Below are positions 42,704 to 51,625 of a stretch of 64,000 nt of DNA, in pieces. The stretch is taken from the NCBI RefSeq assembly GCF_947504135.1, contig NZ_CANNGG010000001.1:310001-374000 (forward strand), given 5' to 3'. Positions within the stretch are counted from its first letter, which is position 1. Each line of letters starts with the position of its first letter. This stretch comes from an uncultured Tenacibaculum sp. GTDB lineage: Bacteria > Bacteroidota > Bacteroidia > Flavobacteriales > Flavobacteriaceae. The position numbers were made by a program, and so were the translations under genes. The notes under the pieces are model-generated. The model saw only the letters and a program-made list of their open reading frames with translations, was not told where the DNA came from and searched no databases.

Positions 42704-45412
42704 ATGATGAAAAAACTATTACTTGTTGCATTTGTGCTTTTTGGCACAGCAATAATGGTTGCTCAAACTACTATTACAGGTACAGTTAAAGATGTTTCTT
42801 TAGGTGAGCCTGTTCCAGGAGCAAACATTAAGGTTTCAAGAAAAGCAGTAGGTACTTCTACTGATTTTGACGGTAAGTTTACAATGACAGTAACAGATAA
42901 CCCGCCGTTTACTATTGAAATTTCTTCCTTAGGGTATCAAACACAAACAGTTGAAATAACTAAAAACAACCAAGTTGTTGAGGTTAGTTTAACCGAAAAT
43001 GCTACTTCGTTAGATGAAGTTGTTATCTCAGCTTCTAGAACTCCAGAACGTGTTATGGAATCACCTGTAACAATTGAACGTTTTGATTCAAGAGCGATTA
43101 AAAATACCGCTTCTGCATCGTATTATGATGGATTAGAAAATTTAAAAGGAGTAGATATTAACTCAGGAGGTTTAACATTTAAAACAGTTAACACTCGTGG
43201 TTTTGCTACTTTTGGGAATGAGCGTTTTGTTCAGTTGGTTGATGGAATGGATAATGCATCTCCAGCATTAAACTTTGCTATTGGAAACTTATTAGGAATT
43301 TCTGAAGTAGATGTGAAAAGTGTTGAAATTTTACCGGGAGCAGCTTCGGCTTTGTATGGAGCTAATGCATTTAATGGTATTATGTTAATGCGTAGTGAAA
43401 ATCCATTTAATGAGCAAGGTATTAGTGTTGGTTTAAAAACAGGCTTAACAAGTCAAGAAGCAGCAGGAGACAATGGTTATTATGATGCTACTATCAAAAT
43501 GGCACATGCTTTTGATGATTATTTTGCAGTTAAAGCTAGTTTCTCTTATTTGAAAGGAGAAGAATGGCATGCTACTGATTATAGAAACACAACAGGTATC
43601 GGTGGTACATATATTCCAGGTATGAGTCATAATGATGATCCAAATTATGATGGGGCAAATGTATATGGAGATGAAGTTTCTGTTGATTTAGGAGGAGCTA
43701 TTGGAAAAGTTAGTAGAACAGGATATAGAGAGGTAGATTTAATGTCTAACGAAGCAAAAAGTGTAAAGTTCAATGGAGCCATTCACTATCGTCCATTAGG
43801 AAATGATCGAGTAGAAATAATATGGAACTCTAAATATGGTACAGGTAATACTATTTACCAAGGGCAAAACCGTTACAACTTAGCCAACTTCTTTATGGAG
43901 CAACACAAATTAGAAGTAAGAGGTAAAAACTTCTTCATAAGAGGATATTATGCAGGTGAAGATGCGGGAGATTCTTATGATACTCGTTTTGCTGCAATTA
44001 ACATTAATAGCAAATGGAAATCTAATACAGACTGGTTTGGAGATTATGCAAAAGCTTATTTAGGTGCAGTTTCTGATGTTGAAGCTTCAAATCATGCAGC
44101 AGCGAGAATTTATGCTGATAAGGGTCGTGCTGTACCAGGTACGCCTGAATTTACAAGACTGTTTAATGAAGTAACCGCAGATCCAGACTTATTGACTGGT
44201 TCAAAGTTTAGAGATAATACAAGCTATTATCATGCAGATGCAAACTTAAACTTACGTGATTATATTGATTGGGCAGAAGTACAAGTTGGAGGTTCTTACA
44301 GACAATATAGGTTAAATTCTTTTGGAACTATTTATACCGATAGTGACGGGCCAATTAAATATGGAGAATATGGTGTATATACACAAATCCAAAAGAAAAT
44401 GATGGATGATCGTTTAAAGTTTACAGCTTCTGCACGTTATGATAAGTCAGACAACTTTGATGGTAACTTCACTCCAAGAGTTTCATTAGCTTATGCGGCT
44501 GGAGAAAATAAGAATCACAACTTTAGAGCTTCTTTTCAAACAGGTTTCCGTAACCCAACAACACAAGACCAATATATTGGTTTAGCAACAGGAGCAGGAT
44601 TTATTTTAGGAACAGCTCCAGATAATATTGGGCGTTTTTCTGCAACAGCAAATACAACAACAGGAAGTTTTATTTTAACAGGACAAGACGTGTTTAATAG
44701 AGGTTATTCAGCTAACTCTATAGCAAACGGAAATCCTACTCTGGCAACTACAGACTTAGTAGAGCCAGAAAAAGTAAAATCTTTTGAAGTTGGTTATCGT
44801 GCGGCAGTTCCTTTAGGAGAAAATAAACTGTCTGTTGATTTTAGTACATATTATAATATGTATTCTGACTTTATTTCTAATAAAGATGTAGTTGTATTAG
44901 TAGACCCAAATACACCAGTTACTGTGAATAATTTAACTAATAGAGATTTAGTAAGAACATTTAGTGTAAAAACTAACTCAACAGTTGATGTAGATTCTTA
45001 TGGAGTAGGTTTAGGATTAAACACGAAGGTATTTAACGGGTTTGATGTTGGATTAAACTATACATGGTCTAAGTTTGATTTTGATCAAGCTGCTGACCCT
45101 GATTTTGAAGCTGGGTTTAATACACCAGAGCACAAAGTGAAAATGCAATTTGGACACACAAATTTATTTGAAAACTTTGGATTTAACATAAGTGCTCGTT
45201 GGCAAGATGAGTTCTACTGGCAGTCTACCTTCTTAGAAGGAACTGTAGAAGAAAGAACAGTTCTTGATGCTCAAATTAACTATTCTGTTCCTTCAATTAA
45301 ATCAGTGTTTAAAGTAGGAGGGTCTAATTTAACAGGAGAAGAGTACTTAAGTGCACCAGGAGTAGGAGCTGTTGGTTCTCAATACTACATTTCTTGGACT
45401 ATCAATAACTAA
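42704..45412 (+). CDS. TonB-dependent outer-membrane receptor
   Basis: A 902-residue outer-membrane transporter. A signal peptide (1-20) is followed by a carboxypeptidase-regulatory-like domain (about 21-105, ITGTVKDVSLGEPVPGANI). The plug follows from about 105 (DEVVISASRTPERVMESPV; FVQLVDGMDNASP; LPGAASALYGANAFNGIML), then a 22-strand barrel rich in aromatic strand ends. It imports a ligand with TonB energy. The partner downstream is a GDSL-type lipoprotein and not SusD, so glycan import in the Sus style is not implied. Two ATGs, 42704 and 42707, are equivalent starts. A TATTTTG box lies at 42669. Confidence 0.93.
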   Translation: MMKKLLLVAFVLFGTAIMVAQTTITGTVKDVSLGEPVPGANIKVSRKAVGTSTDFDGKFTMTVTDNPPFTIEISSLGYQTQTVEITKNNQVVEVSLTENATSLDEVVISASRTPERVMESPVTIERFDSRAIKNTASASYYDGLENLKGVDINSGGLTFKTVNTRGFATFGNERFVQLVDGMDNASPALNFAIGNLLGISEVDVKSVEILPGAASALYGANAFNGIMLMRSENPFNEQGISVGLKTGLTSQEAAGDNGYYDATIKMAHAFDDYFAVKASFSYLKGEEWHATDYRNTTGIGGTYIPGMSHNDDPNYDGANVYGDEVSVDLGGAIGKVSRTGYREVDLMSNEAKSVKFNGAIHYRPLGNDRVEIIWNSKYGTGNTIYQGQNRYNLANFFMEQHKLEVRGKNFFIRGYYAGEDAGDSYDTRFAAININSKWKSNTDWFGDYAKAYLGAVSDVEASNHAAARIYADKGRAVPGTPEFTRLFNEVTADPDLLTGSKFRDNTSYYHADANLNLRDYIDWAEVQVGGSYRQYRLNSFGTIYTDSDGPIKYGEYGVYTQIQKKMMDDRLKFTASARYDKSDNFDGNFTPRVSLAYAAGENKNHNFRASFQTGFRNPTTQDQYIGLATGAGFILGTAPDNIGRFSATANTTTGSFILTGQDVFNRGYSANSIANGNPTLATTDLVEPEKVKSFEVGYRAAVPLGENKLSVDFSTYYNMYSDFISNKDVVVLVDPNTPVTVNNLTNRDLVRTFSVKTNSTVDVDSYGVGLGLNTKVFNGFDVGLNYTWSKFDFDQAADPDFEAGFNTPEHKVKMQFGHTNLFENFGFNISARWQDEFYWQSTFLEGTVEERTVLDAQINYSVPSIKSVFKVGGSNLTGEEYLSAPGVGAVGSQYYISWTINN

Positions 45413-45422
45413 AAAAGAAACA

Positions 45423-47072
45423 ATGAAAAATACAATTAAATATACTTTTTTATCTGCGTTATTTTTAGGGTTAGCCGCCTGTGACGTAGACAATACATTA
45501 CCTGAGATTAAAGGAGAAGCGGAAAACAATGTAACACTAGAAGCTGGTAGTGTAGATTTTTCTAAATATGTAGCAGTAGGAGCCTCTTTTACAGCAGGAT
45601 TTTCAGATGGGGCTTTATTTAAATCTTCTCAAGAAAACTCTTTTCCAAATATCTTAGCTAGTAAATTTGCTATGGTTGGCGGAGGCGATTTTACACAACC
45701 TTTAATGAATGATAACATAGGTGGTTTTTTAATATCCGGGGTAGAAAAAGCTGAACCAAGGTTTTATTTTAATGGAACTGGACCTACAAGGTTATCAGCA
45801 ACTCCAACTACTGAAATAGGAAATATACAGGCAGGACCTTATAGTAATATGGGTGTGCCAGGATTAAAAAGTTTTCATCTAGGAGTAGAAGGTTATGGAG
45901 CATTAGCAGCGTTACCAAATGCGAACCCTTATTATGTAAGAATGGCATCTAACCCTATGGCTAGTGTTATACAAGATGTGTTAATGCAACAACCAACATT
46001 TTTTACACTATCTGAAATAGGAGGAAATGATGTTTTAGGCTACTCTATTGCCGGTGGTGTAGGTGAAGATCATAATGAAACAGGAAATTTAGATCCAACA
46101 ACTTATGGGATGAATGATATTACAAACTCTAATGTCTTTGCTTCAGTTTTTTCAAGTACTGTTGACGCTTTAGCTGCAGGAGATAGAAAAGGAGTTGTGG
46201 CTAATTTACCGTATATAACATCGTTACCTTACTTTACAACAGTTCCTTATGCGCCATTAGATCCTAGTAACCCTGATTTTGGAGCACAAATTCCGACATT
46301 AAATAATGTTTTTGGAGCTATTAATGGAGTTTTTGAAGCAATTGGTGTTCCAGAAAGGTCAATTGTTTTTACCACAGATGCTGCTAGTGCAGTTGTAATT
46401 AAAGATGAGTCTTTAGAAGATAAAACAGCTCAAATCGTTGGTGCTTTATTAGCAAGTACTACTTTCCCTTCTTTTGTAGCAAATTTTGGATTACCAACTG
46501 ATGCAGCTACATTACAAAAAGTAGCAGGCTTATTAGGTACTTATTACGGTCAAGCAAGACAAGCAACAGAAGAAGACTTATTAGTATTACCAAGTAGTGC
46601 CATCATAGGTGAAATTAATACTGATTCAGTTGGGTTTCTAATGTCACAAGGTTTACCACAACAGTTAGCAGGAATGTTTTCTGTAGAAGGAGTTTCTTTA
46701 CCTTTGGAAGATAAATGGGTGTTAACTCAAGACGAGATAAGCAGAGTTAAGAGTGCTACGGATTCTTATAATGCAACTATTAAAGCGGTAGCTGATGCTA
46801 AAGGTTTAGCTTTTGTAGATTTTAAGGCTATTTTACAAGAAGCCTCTACTACTGGATTAGAGTTTGGAAATTATAATATGAATACTAGTTTAGTAACTGG
46901 TGGTTTAGTTGGTTTAGATGGAATTCATTTAACAGCTAGAGGATATGCGTTAATGGCTAATAAAATGTTAGCTGCTATTGATGCTACATACGGGTCTAAC
47001 TTTACCGTAGGTAAAGACGGTTTAGCTAAACCAGATGATTACCCAACAAATTATTCACCTACTTTACAGTAG
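45423..47072 (+). CDS. GDSL/SGNH-type lipoprotein paired with the TonB receptor
   Basis: A 549-residue lipoprotein (lipobox LAAC, Cys20; ATG 45423 chosen to begin at the signal). SGNH blocks are recognisable. Block I is VAVGASFTAGF with Ser55 (GAS in place of GDS), block III is IGGNDVLGYS, and block V is DGIHLTARGYALM with the Asp-x-x-His pair. This supports an esterase or lipase-like enzyme on the outer membrane. It starts 10 bases after the TonB receptor stop and is surely cotranscribed, so it probably processes or binds the ligand that the receptor imports, perhaps a lipid or an esterified compound. The ligand is unknown. Confidence 0.85.
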   Translation: MKNTIKYTFLSALFLGLAACDVDNTLPEIKGEAENNVTLEAGSVDFSKYVAVGASFTAGFSDGALFKSSQENSFPNILASKFAMVGGGDFTQPLMNDNIGGFLISGVEKAEPRFYFNGTGPTRLSATPTTEIGNIQAGPYSNMGVPGLKSFHLGVEGYGALAALPNANPYYVRMASNPMASVIQDVLMQQPTFFTLSEIGGNDVLGYSIAGGVGEDHNETGNLDPTTYGMNDITNSNVFASVFSSTVDALAAGDRKGVVANLPYITSLPYFTTVPYAPLDPSNPDFGAQIPTLNNVFGAINGVFEAIGVPERSIVFTTDAASAVVIKDESLEDKTAQIVGALLASTTFPSFVANFGLPTDAATLQKVAGLLGTYYGQARQATEEDLLVLPSSAIIGEINTDSVGFLMSQGLPQQLAGMFSVEGVSLPLEDKWVLTQDEISRVKSATDSYNATIKAVADAKGLAFVDFKAILQEASTTGLEFGNYNMNTSLVTGGLVGLDGIHLTARGYALMANKMLAAIDATYGSNFTVGKDGLAKPDDYPTNYSPTLQ

Positions 47073-47089
47073 TGATTTTTATACAAATT

Positions 47090-47124
47090 AAAAAAGCTGA
47101 AGATTAATCTTCAGCTTTTTTTTT
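47090..47124. terminator. Bidirectional terminator; also encodes the end of the minus-strand gene
   Basis: AAAAAGCTGAAGATT and AATCTTCAGCTTTTT make a near-perfect stem with T tracts. The last codons and stop of the minus-strand gene (47104) lie inside it. Confidence 0.88.
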
Positions 47125-47331
47125 GTCTTTGTCAGAATTCATAACATACTTTTTATACTTACCGTCTTTATATCTATGGTATATAAATAAAGGCATTAAT
47201 ACAAAAGACATATATAAAACACCTAGACCCATCACTACTTGTGCTTTAGGGTGAGCTGTGTTTAAAAGATAAGCTCCTGCTATCATCCAAAGTAAAAAGA
47301 TGATGAATAATATTTTAAGTACAGTTTTCAT
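47104..47331 (-). CDS. Small two-helix membrane protein
   Basis: A 75-residue protein with two hydrophobic helices (about 4-24 and 32-52), a short loop between them, and a strongly charged tail (HRYKDGKYKKYVMNSDKDKKKAED, Lys/Asp rich). No family recognised. Its stop codon lies within a bidirectional terminator. A TATTTTTG box on the minus strand at 47416-47423 could be its promoter, although it sits in the T tract of the glyS terminator. Confidence 0.65.
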   Translation of the reverse strand: MKTVLKILFIIFLLWMIAGAYLLNTAHPKAQVVMGLGVLYMSFVLMPLFIYHRYKDGKYKKYVMNSDKDKKKAED

Positions 47332-47419
47332 CTGTTTTCTATTTTATTGGTTTGTAATCTAATATTAAAACCCTTACTTGATATTAAGATTTGTATGTAA
47401 AGTTATTTACTATTGCAAA

Positions 47420-47451
47420 AATAAAAATCCTAAACAGTTACGTTTAGGATT
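47420..47451 (-). terminator. Rho-independent terminator after glyS
   Basis: On the minus strand AATCCTAAAC and GTTTAGGATT flank a six-base loop and are followed by TTTTATTTTTG. Confidence 0.8.
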
Positions 47452-47477
47452 CTTGTTTTATTTTGTTGTTTTAAGAT

Positions 47478-49025
47478 TTATACTTCCATTTTTTGTAGCC
47501 AAGAACGTACATTTACCTCTTGATTAATAATGTTGCTTAAATCTTCTATTTTAACACGTTTTTGTTCCATAGTGTCTCTATGACGAATGGTAACAGTATT
47601 GTCTTCTAAAGTATCATGGTCTACTGTAATACAGAAAGGTGTACCAACAGCGTCTTGACGACGATACCTTCTTCCAACGGCATCTTTTTCATCATATACA
47701 ACATTGAAATCCCATTTTAAATCATCAACAATTTTACGAGCGATTTCTGGTAAACCGTCTTTTTTAACCAATGGTAAAATAGCTGCTTTGGTAGGTGCTA
47801 AAACTGCAGGTAGTTTTAAAACTGTTCTTGTTGAACCATTTTCTAGCTCTTCTTCTTGTAAAGAGTTAGAGAAAACAGCTAAGAACATTCTGTCTAAACC
47901 AATAGAAGTTTCAATTACGTATGGTACGTAACTAGTATTGTCTTCATGATCGAAATACTGTAGTTTTTTACCAGAGAATTTTTCATGCTGACTTAAGTCA
48001 AAATCAGTACGAGAATGAATTCCTTCTAATTCTTTAAATCCAAAAGGAAACTTAAATTCAATATCAGCAGCTGCATCAGCATAATGAGCTAACTTATCAT
48101 GGTCGTGGAAACGATAATTTTCCTCCCCCATTCCTAACGACATATGCCACTTTAAACGAGTCTCTTTCCACTCTTCATACCACTCTTTTTGAGTTCCTGG
48201 TTTTACAAAAAATTGCATTTCCATTTGCTCAAACTCTCGTTGTCTAAAAATAAACTGACGGGCAACTATTTCGTTACGAAAAGCTTTACCAGTTTGTGCA
48301 ATTCCAAAAGGAATTTTCATACGTCCAGTTTTTTGTACGTTTAAGAAGTTCACAAAAATACCTTGTGCTGTTTCAGGACGTAAATATACTTCTGTTGAAC
48401 TATCCGCTGAAGCTCCCAGTTGCGTCCCAAACATTAGGTTAAACTGCTTAACTTCTGTCCAGTTTTTAGAACCAGAAACAGGACATGTTATACCTAAGTC
48501 TATAATTAAATTTCTAAACCCTTCTAAATCGTTTTCTTCTTGAACTCTGGTTAGTTCAACTGTTATTTCGTCAATTTGTTTCTGACGTCTTAAAACGTTA
48601 GGATTTGTACTTCTAAATTCATCTTCATTAAAAGCTTCACCAAAACGTTTTTTTGCTTTGGTTATATCTTTTTGAATTTTTTCGTTGATTTTTTCTCTAA
48701 AATCTTCAACTAAAACATCAGCTCTATAACGTTTTTTAGAGTCTTTGTTATCAATTAAAGGATCGTTGAAAGCATCAACGTGGCCTGAGGCTTTCCAAGT
48801 AGTTGGGTGCATTAGTATTGCTGCATCAATACCTACAATGTTTTCGTGCATTTGCACCATTGCTTTCCACCAATAATCACGAATATTCTTCTTTAATTCT
48901 ACTCCGTTTTGAGCATAATCATACACCGCACTTAAACCATCGTAAATTTCAGATGATTGGAATACATAACCGTATTCTTTAGCGTGCGATAAAACTTTTT
49001 TAAATTGATCTTCTTGTTTTGCCAT
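47478..49025 (-). CDS. glyS: Glycyl-tRNA synthetase (alpha2 type)
   Basis: A 515-residue class II synthetase of the single-chain dimeric type. It shows YLRPETAQGIFVNF, the motif 2 region FRNEIVARQFIFRQREFEQMEMQFF, and a C-terminal HGTP anticodon domain (about 415-515). The insert between motifs is charged, as in Bacteroidota enzymes. A promoter box lies four bases upstream of the ATG. It stands between its own terminator and the coiled-coil genes. Confidence 0.96.
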   Translation of the reverse strand: MAKQEDQFKKVLSHAKEYGYVFQSSEIYDGLSAVYDYAQNGVELKKNIRDYWWKAMVQMHENIVGIDAAILMHPTTWKASGHVDAFNDPLIDNKDSKKRYRADVLVEDFREKINEKIQKDITKAKKRFGEAFNEDEFRSTNPNVLRRQKQIDEITVELTRVQEENDLEGFRNLIIDLGITCPVSGSKNWTEVKQFNLMFGTQLGASADSSTEVYLRPETAQGIFVNFLNVQKTGRMKIPFGIAQTGKAFRNEIVARQFIFRQREFEQMEMQFFVKPGTQKEWYEEWKETRLKWHMSLGMGEENYRFHDHDKLAHYADAAADIEFKFPFGFKELEGIHSRTDFDLSQHEKFSGKKLQYFDHEDNTSYVPYVIETSIGLDRMFLAVFSNSLQEEELENGSTRTVLKLPAVLAPTKAAILPLVKKDGLPEIARKIVDDLKWDFNVVYDEKDAVGRRYRRQDAVGTPFCITVDHDTLEDNTVTIRHRDTMEQKRVKIEDLSNIINQEVNVRSWLQKMEV

Positions 49026-49029
49026 ACTG

Positions 49030-49037
49030 CAAAAATA
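49030..49037 (-). promoter_or_regulatory. -7 promoter box of glyS, four bases from the start codon
   Basis: The minus strand reads TATTTTTG, CAGT, ATG. The mRNA should start at the initiation codon. Confidence 0.55.
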
Positions 49038-49132
49038 AAATAAGGATTTAAACTTAGGGTATTGAAAAAGAAAAAAGTGAAGAATTTAGTAAACTCTTCA
49101 CTTTTGTTAAAATATTTTGGATGATTACTGTT

Positions 49133-50011
49133 TTACCTGAGCTTAATTTTAGTGTTCCCAGAGTATATACCATCAATAAAAGTACTGATGGTATAAGTGC
49201 CTTTTTTAATGTCGTCACGATTAACAAGTACTAAAGAAACTAAGCTTAATCGATTGTTATCGTAATTTACTTCTAACGAATCTGTATATTGAATTTTAAC
49301 ACCAGATTTTAGGTTGAGTTTTCCTTTAGGGGCAATTACATTTTTGTTTTCATCAGTAATTTGAATGTATACTCTTTTTTCACCAGAAGAAGTGATTGGG
49401 TTTTCTAATAAATCAAAATTTATTCGAAATGCATCAGTTCTGTTAGATCTAGAGGTTGTAGTAAGTTTTCCGCTACTACGCTCTTTCATTGCAATTGCTT
49501 TAACAGGACTTGTTTTAATAATACCTCCAATAGCTACTTTAGCTTCTAACTCTTTGTTTTTTTCTACTAAATTTTCGTTTACACTGTCTTTTTGTTGTAA
49601 AATTTCGTTAGCAATAACATTTTCTTGCGTTAAGGCTTCGTTAGCACTGTTTAAAGAATCTATTTGAATAAACAACTTTTTGTTTTCACGCTCTAGAGTA
49701 GCAATTCTTCTTCGATATTTTCTAATTAAATTGAAATTATCAGACTTTAAATCTTTAATAGAGTCTCTTAAACTCTTCATTTTTGTTAGCTCTATTTCAA
49801 GTCTATCAGCCAAACGTTTTTTACCAACAACAACATTGGTATAATCTTTAATCATTTCGTCAAGATCTTGTTGTAAGTCAGCTTTCTCTTCTAAAAAAAT
49901 ATTATTAAGTATTTTATTCTCATTTGATTTTTTTTGAGAATAGAAAATTAGAAAAAGGGTTAAAATAGCTAATATGATAATTAGCGTATTCTTCATTTTT
50001 TGTTGATTCAT
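49133..50011 (-). CDS. Membrane-anchored coiled-coil protein, copy A
   Basis: A 292-residue protein with one N-terminal membrane helix (about 7-25), a long coiled coil (30-170), and a C-terminal domain of about 110 residues that looks like a small beta sandwich (RINFDLLENPITSSGEKRVY; VYIQITDENKNVIAPKG; GTYTISTF). It is a paralogue of the next gene. There is no Walker motif, so the label ParA that I recall being attached to similar proteins does not fit. An envelope coiled coil with a periplasmic sandwich domain is the best description; the function is unknown. Confidence 0.8.
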   Translation of the reverse strand: MNQQKMKNTLIIILAILTLFLIFYSQKKSNENKILNNIFLEEKADLQQDLDEMIKDYTNVVVGKKRLADRLEIELTKMKSLRDSIKDLKSDNFNLIRKYRRRIATLERENKKLFIQIDSLNSANEALTQENVIANEILQQKDSVNENLVEKNKELEAKVAIGGIIKTSPVKAIAMKERSSGKLTTTSRSNRTDAFRINFDLLENPITSSGEKRVYIQITDENKNVIAPKGKLNLKSGVKIQYTDSLEVNYDNNRLSLVSLVLVNRDDIKKGTYTISTFIDGIYSGNTKIKLR

Positions 50012-50063
50012 GATTTTAGGGGAATTGAATTTATATTATGTCTTTTCTATCTATTAAGGAGGT

Positions 50064-50966
50064 TTATTTTAAATCTAATGAATTTTTGCCGACGTTAATA
50101 CCATTTACAAAGGTACTAATGTGATAAACACCTGCAGTTATTTTATTATTAATATTTACGACTGAAACCATAGACAATTGTCTGTTGTTATAATCGGCGA
50201 TTAAAACATCACTACATGGTATCTTTTTTTTATTATGAGTACAATCATCTTTTATAGGCGCCACAACATTGTTGTTGTTATCGGTTATTTGAATGTGTAC
50301 TTCTTTAGGCCCTGGTGCAGCTACTTTATTTTCTAATAAATCAAACTCTATTTTAAAAGCATTTACCTTTTCTGATCTCATTGTAGAAGTATATTTTCCG
50401 TTCTTCCTTTTTTTAAGCGCTTCAGCTTTAATTGTTGATATTTCAATAACTTCTGCAATGGCAACTTTTTCTTTTAAAACTTGACGCTCTTTACTTAACT
50501 GGTTGTTTATGCTAGATAATTTTGTGTTTTGATGTTCTTTAAAGAGCAGCGCCTGATTAACACTGTCGTTTTTTGAAACAAGCTCGTTATTAATAGAATT
50601 AAGCTGATTTATTTTTTCAAAAAGCTTTTTGTTTTCTACACTAAGAATTTTAGTTCGTTTTCTATAATAACTGATAAAACGATAGTCAGCTTCTTTTAAG
50701 TTTTTAACAGAATCTCTTAGTTGAACAACCTTTTCGAGTTCATCTTTTAATTGTAAAGAATACTCATTTTTCTTATTGCTAACCTCATTATAGTCTTTAA
50801 TGATGGTAGTGAGTTCTTGTTCTAACTCATCTTTGTCTAACTTTAACACAGCTTTTAATTCAGAGTAGTCTCTTGCGTTTTCGTAAGACAAAAAACCTAT
50901 GATAAGGATTAACAGAATTAGAAAGGCTACAAAGCCATTATTTTTTATTTTTGAAGGGATCATCAT
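50064..50966 (-). CDS. Membrane-anchored coiled-coil protein, copy B
   Basis: A 300-residue paralogue of the preceding entry with the same order: membrane helix (about 12-28), coiled coil (30-175), C-terminal sandwich domain (FKIEFDLLENKVAAPGPKEV; VHIQITDNNNNVVAP; GVYHISTFVNGI). Unlike copy A its C-terminal domain contains two cysteines (DDCTHNKKKIPCSD) that could form a disulfide, in line with a periplasmic location. Transcribed before copy A, with a 52-base gap. Confidence 0.8.
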   Translation of the reverse strand: MMIPSKIKNNGFVAFLILLILIIGFLSYENARDYSELKAVLKLDKDELEQELTTIIKDYNEVSNKKNEYSLQLKDELEKVVQLRDSVKNLKEADYRFISYYRKRTKILSVENKKLFEKINQLNSINNELVSKNDSVNQALLFKEHQNTKLSSINNQLSKERQVLKEKVAIAEVIEISTIKAEALKKRKNGKYTSTMRSEKVNAFKIEFDLLENKVAAPGPKEVHIQITDNNNNVVAPIKDDCTHNKKKIPCSDVLIADYNNRQLSMVSVVNINNKITAGVYHISTFVNGINVGKNSLDLK

Positions 50967-51011
50967 TTTAGGGGGTATGATGCATTATTGTGTTTTGGGC
51001 TAATATACTAT

Positions 51012-51572
51012 TTATTTTTTAACACATTTGTAAATAAATGCGGGAGGAAGATTCAAAGGTTCAAAACTTAAGTCAATATTATTACCGAAAACATCTTTTA
51101 GTTTCTTGTAATAAGTTAAACTATATTGGTATTGAATAAAAGCTCCATTTGTAGCAAGAAAATTATAGTTTTTAACTAAAATTTCATGTGTAATTTCTTT
51201 AGGGATAATTGTTAAAGGCAAGCTAGATATAATATAATTTGCTTCAGTGTAGCCTAATTTTTCAAGCTCAGTTTTAATTTTTTCAGCAGATGCTTTTAGA
51301 ACAATTAACTGTGGATGTTTTATCTTTTGTAATTCTTGGTAAAAAACATCATTAATTTCAAAACAAATCAGTACAGAATTCGGTTTGATTTTGTTGAGAA
51401 TATGATGTGTAATTGCTCCATTACCAGGACCTAGTTCTACAATTACTTCCGCCGTAGTAAAATCAATTTCATTTAGCATTTTATTAGCCAAATACCTTGA
51501 ACTAGGAATAATTGTTCCTGATGTTTTATAGTTTTTTACTGCTTCTTTAAAAAAGTTAAATTTAGTGCTCAA
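51012..51572 (-). CDS. PmtA-like phospholipid/rRNA-type SAM methyltransferase
   Basis: A 186-residue class I methyltransferase (start TTG 51572, MSTKFNFFKEAV). It has the FFKEAVKNYKTSGTIIPSS beginning typical of PmtA-like enzymes, SAM motif I (VELGPGNGAITHHIL), and the later loop ISSLPLTIIPK. This subfamily methylates phosphatidylethanolamine in some bacteria; others are annotated as rRNA methylases. A longer frame runs to 51743 but overlaps the divergent ComF gene, so the short form is chosen. Whether the substrate is lipid or RNA is not decided by the sequence. Confidence 0.8.
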   Translation of the reverse strand: MSTKFNFFKEAVKNYKTSGTIIPSSRYLANKMLNEIDFTTAEVIVELGPGNGAITHHILNKIKPNSVLICFEINDVFYQELQKIKHPQLIVLKASAEKIKTELEKLGYTEANYIISSLPLTIIPKEITHEILVKNYNFLATNGAFIQYQYSLTYYKKLKDVFGNNIDLSFEPLNLPPAFIYKCVKK

Positions 51573-51625
51573 AATATCGTTTTCTGTTACTTTTTGTATC
51601 TTTCTGTTAAAAAAGGCTTGTAAAG

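Noticed and set aside
42704..47072. Sus-type glycan uptake pair (SusC/SusD)
   Set aside because: The lipoprotein partner has SGNH hydrolase motifs and no SusD-like features, and no glycoside hydrolases are nearby.
49133..50966. ParA-like chromosome partitioning proteins
   Set aside because: No Walker A or B motif is present; both proteins are membrane-anchored coiled coils.
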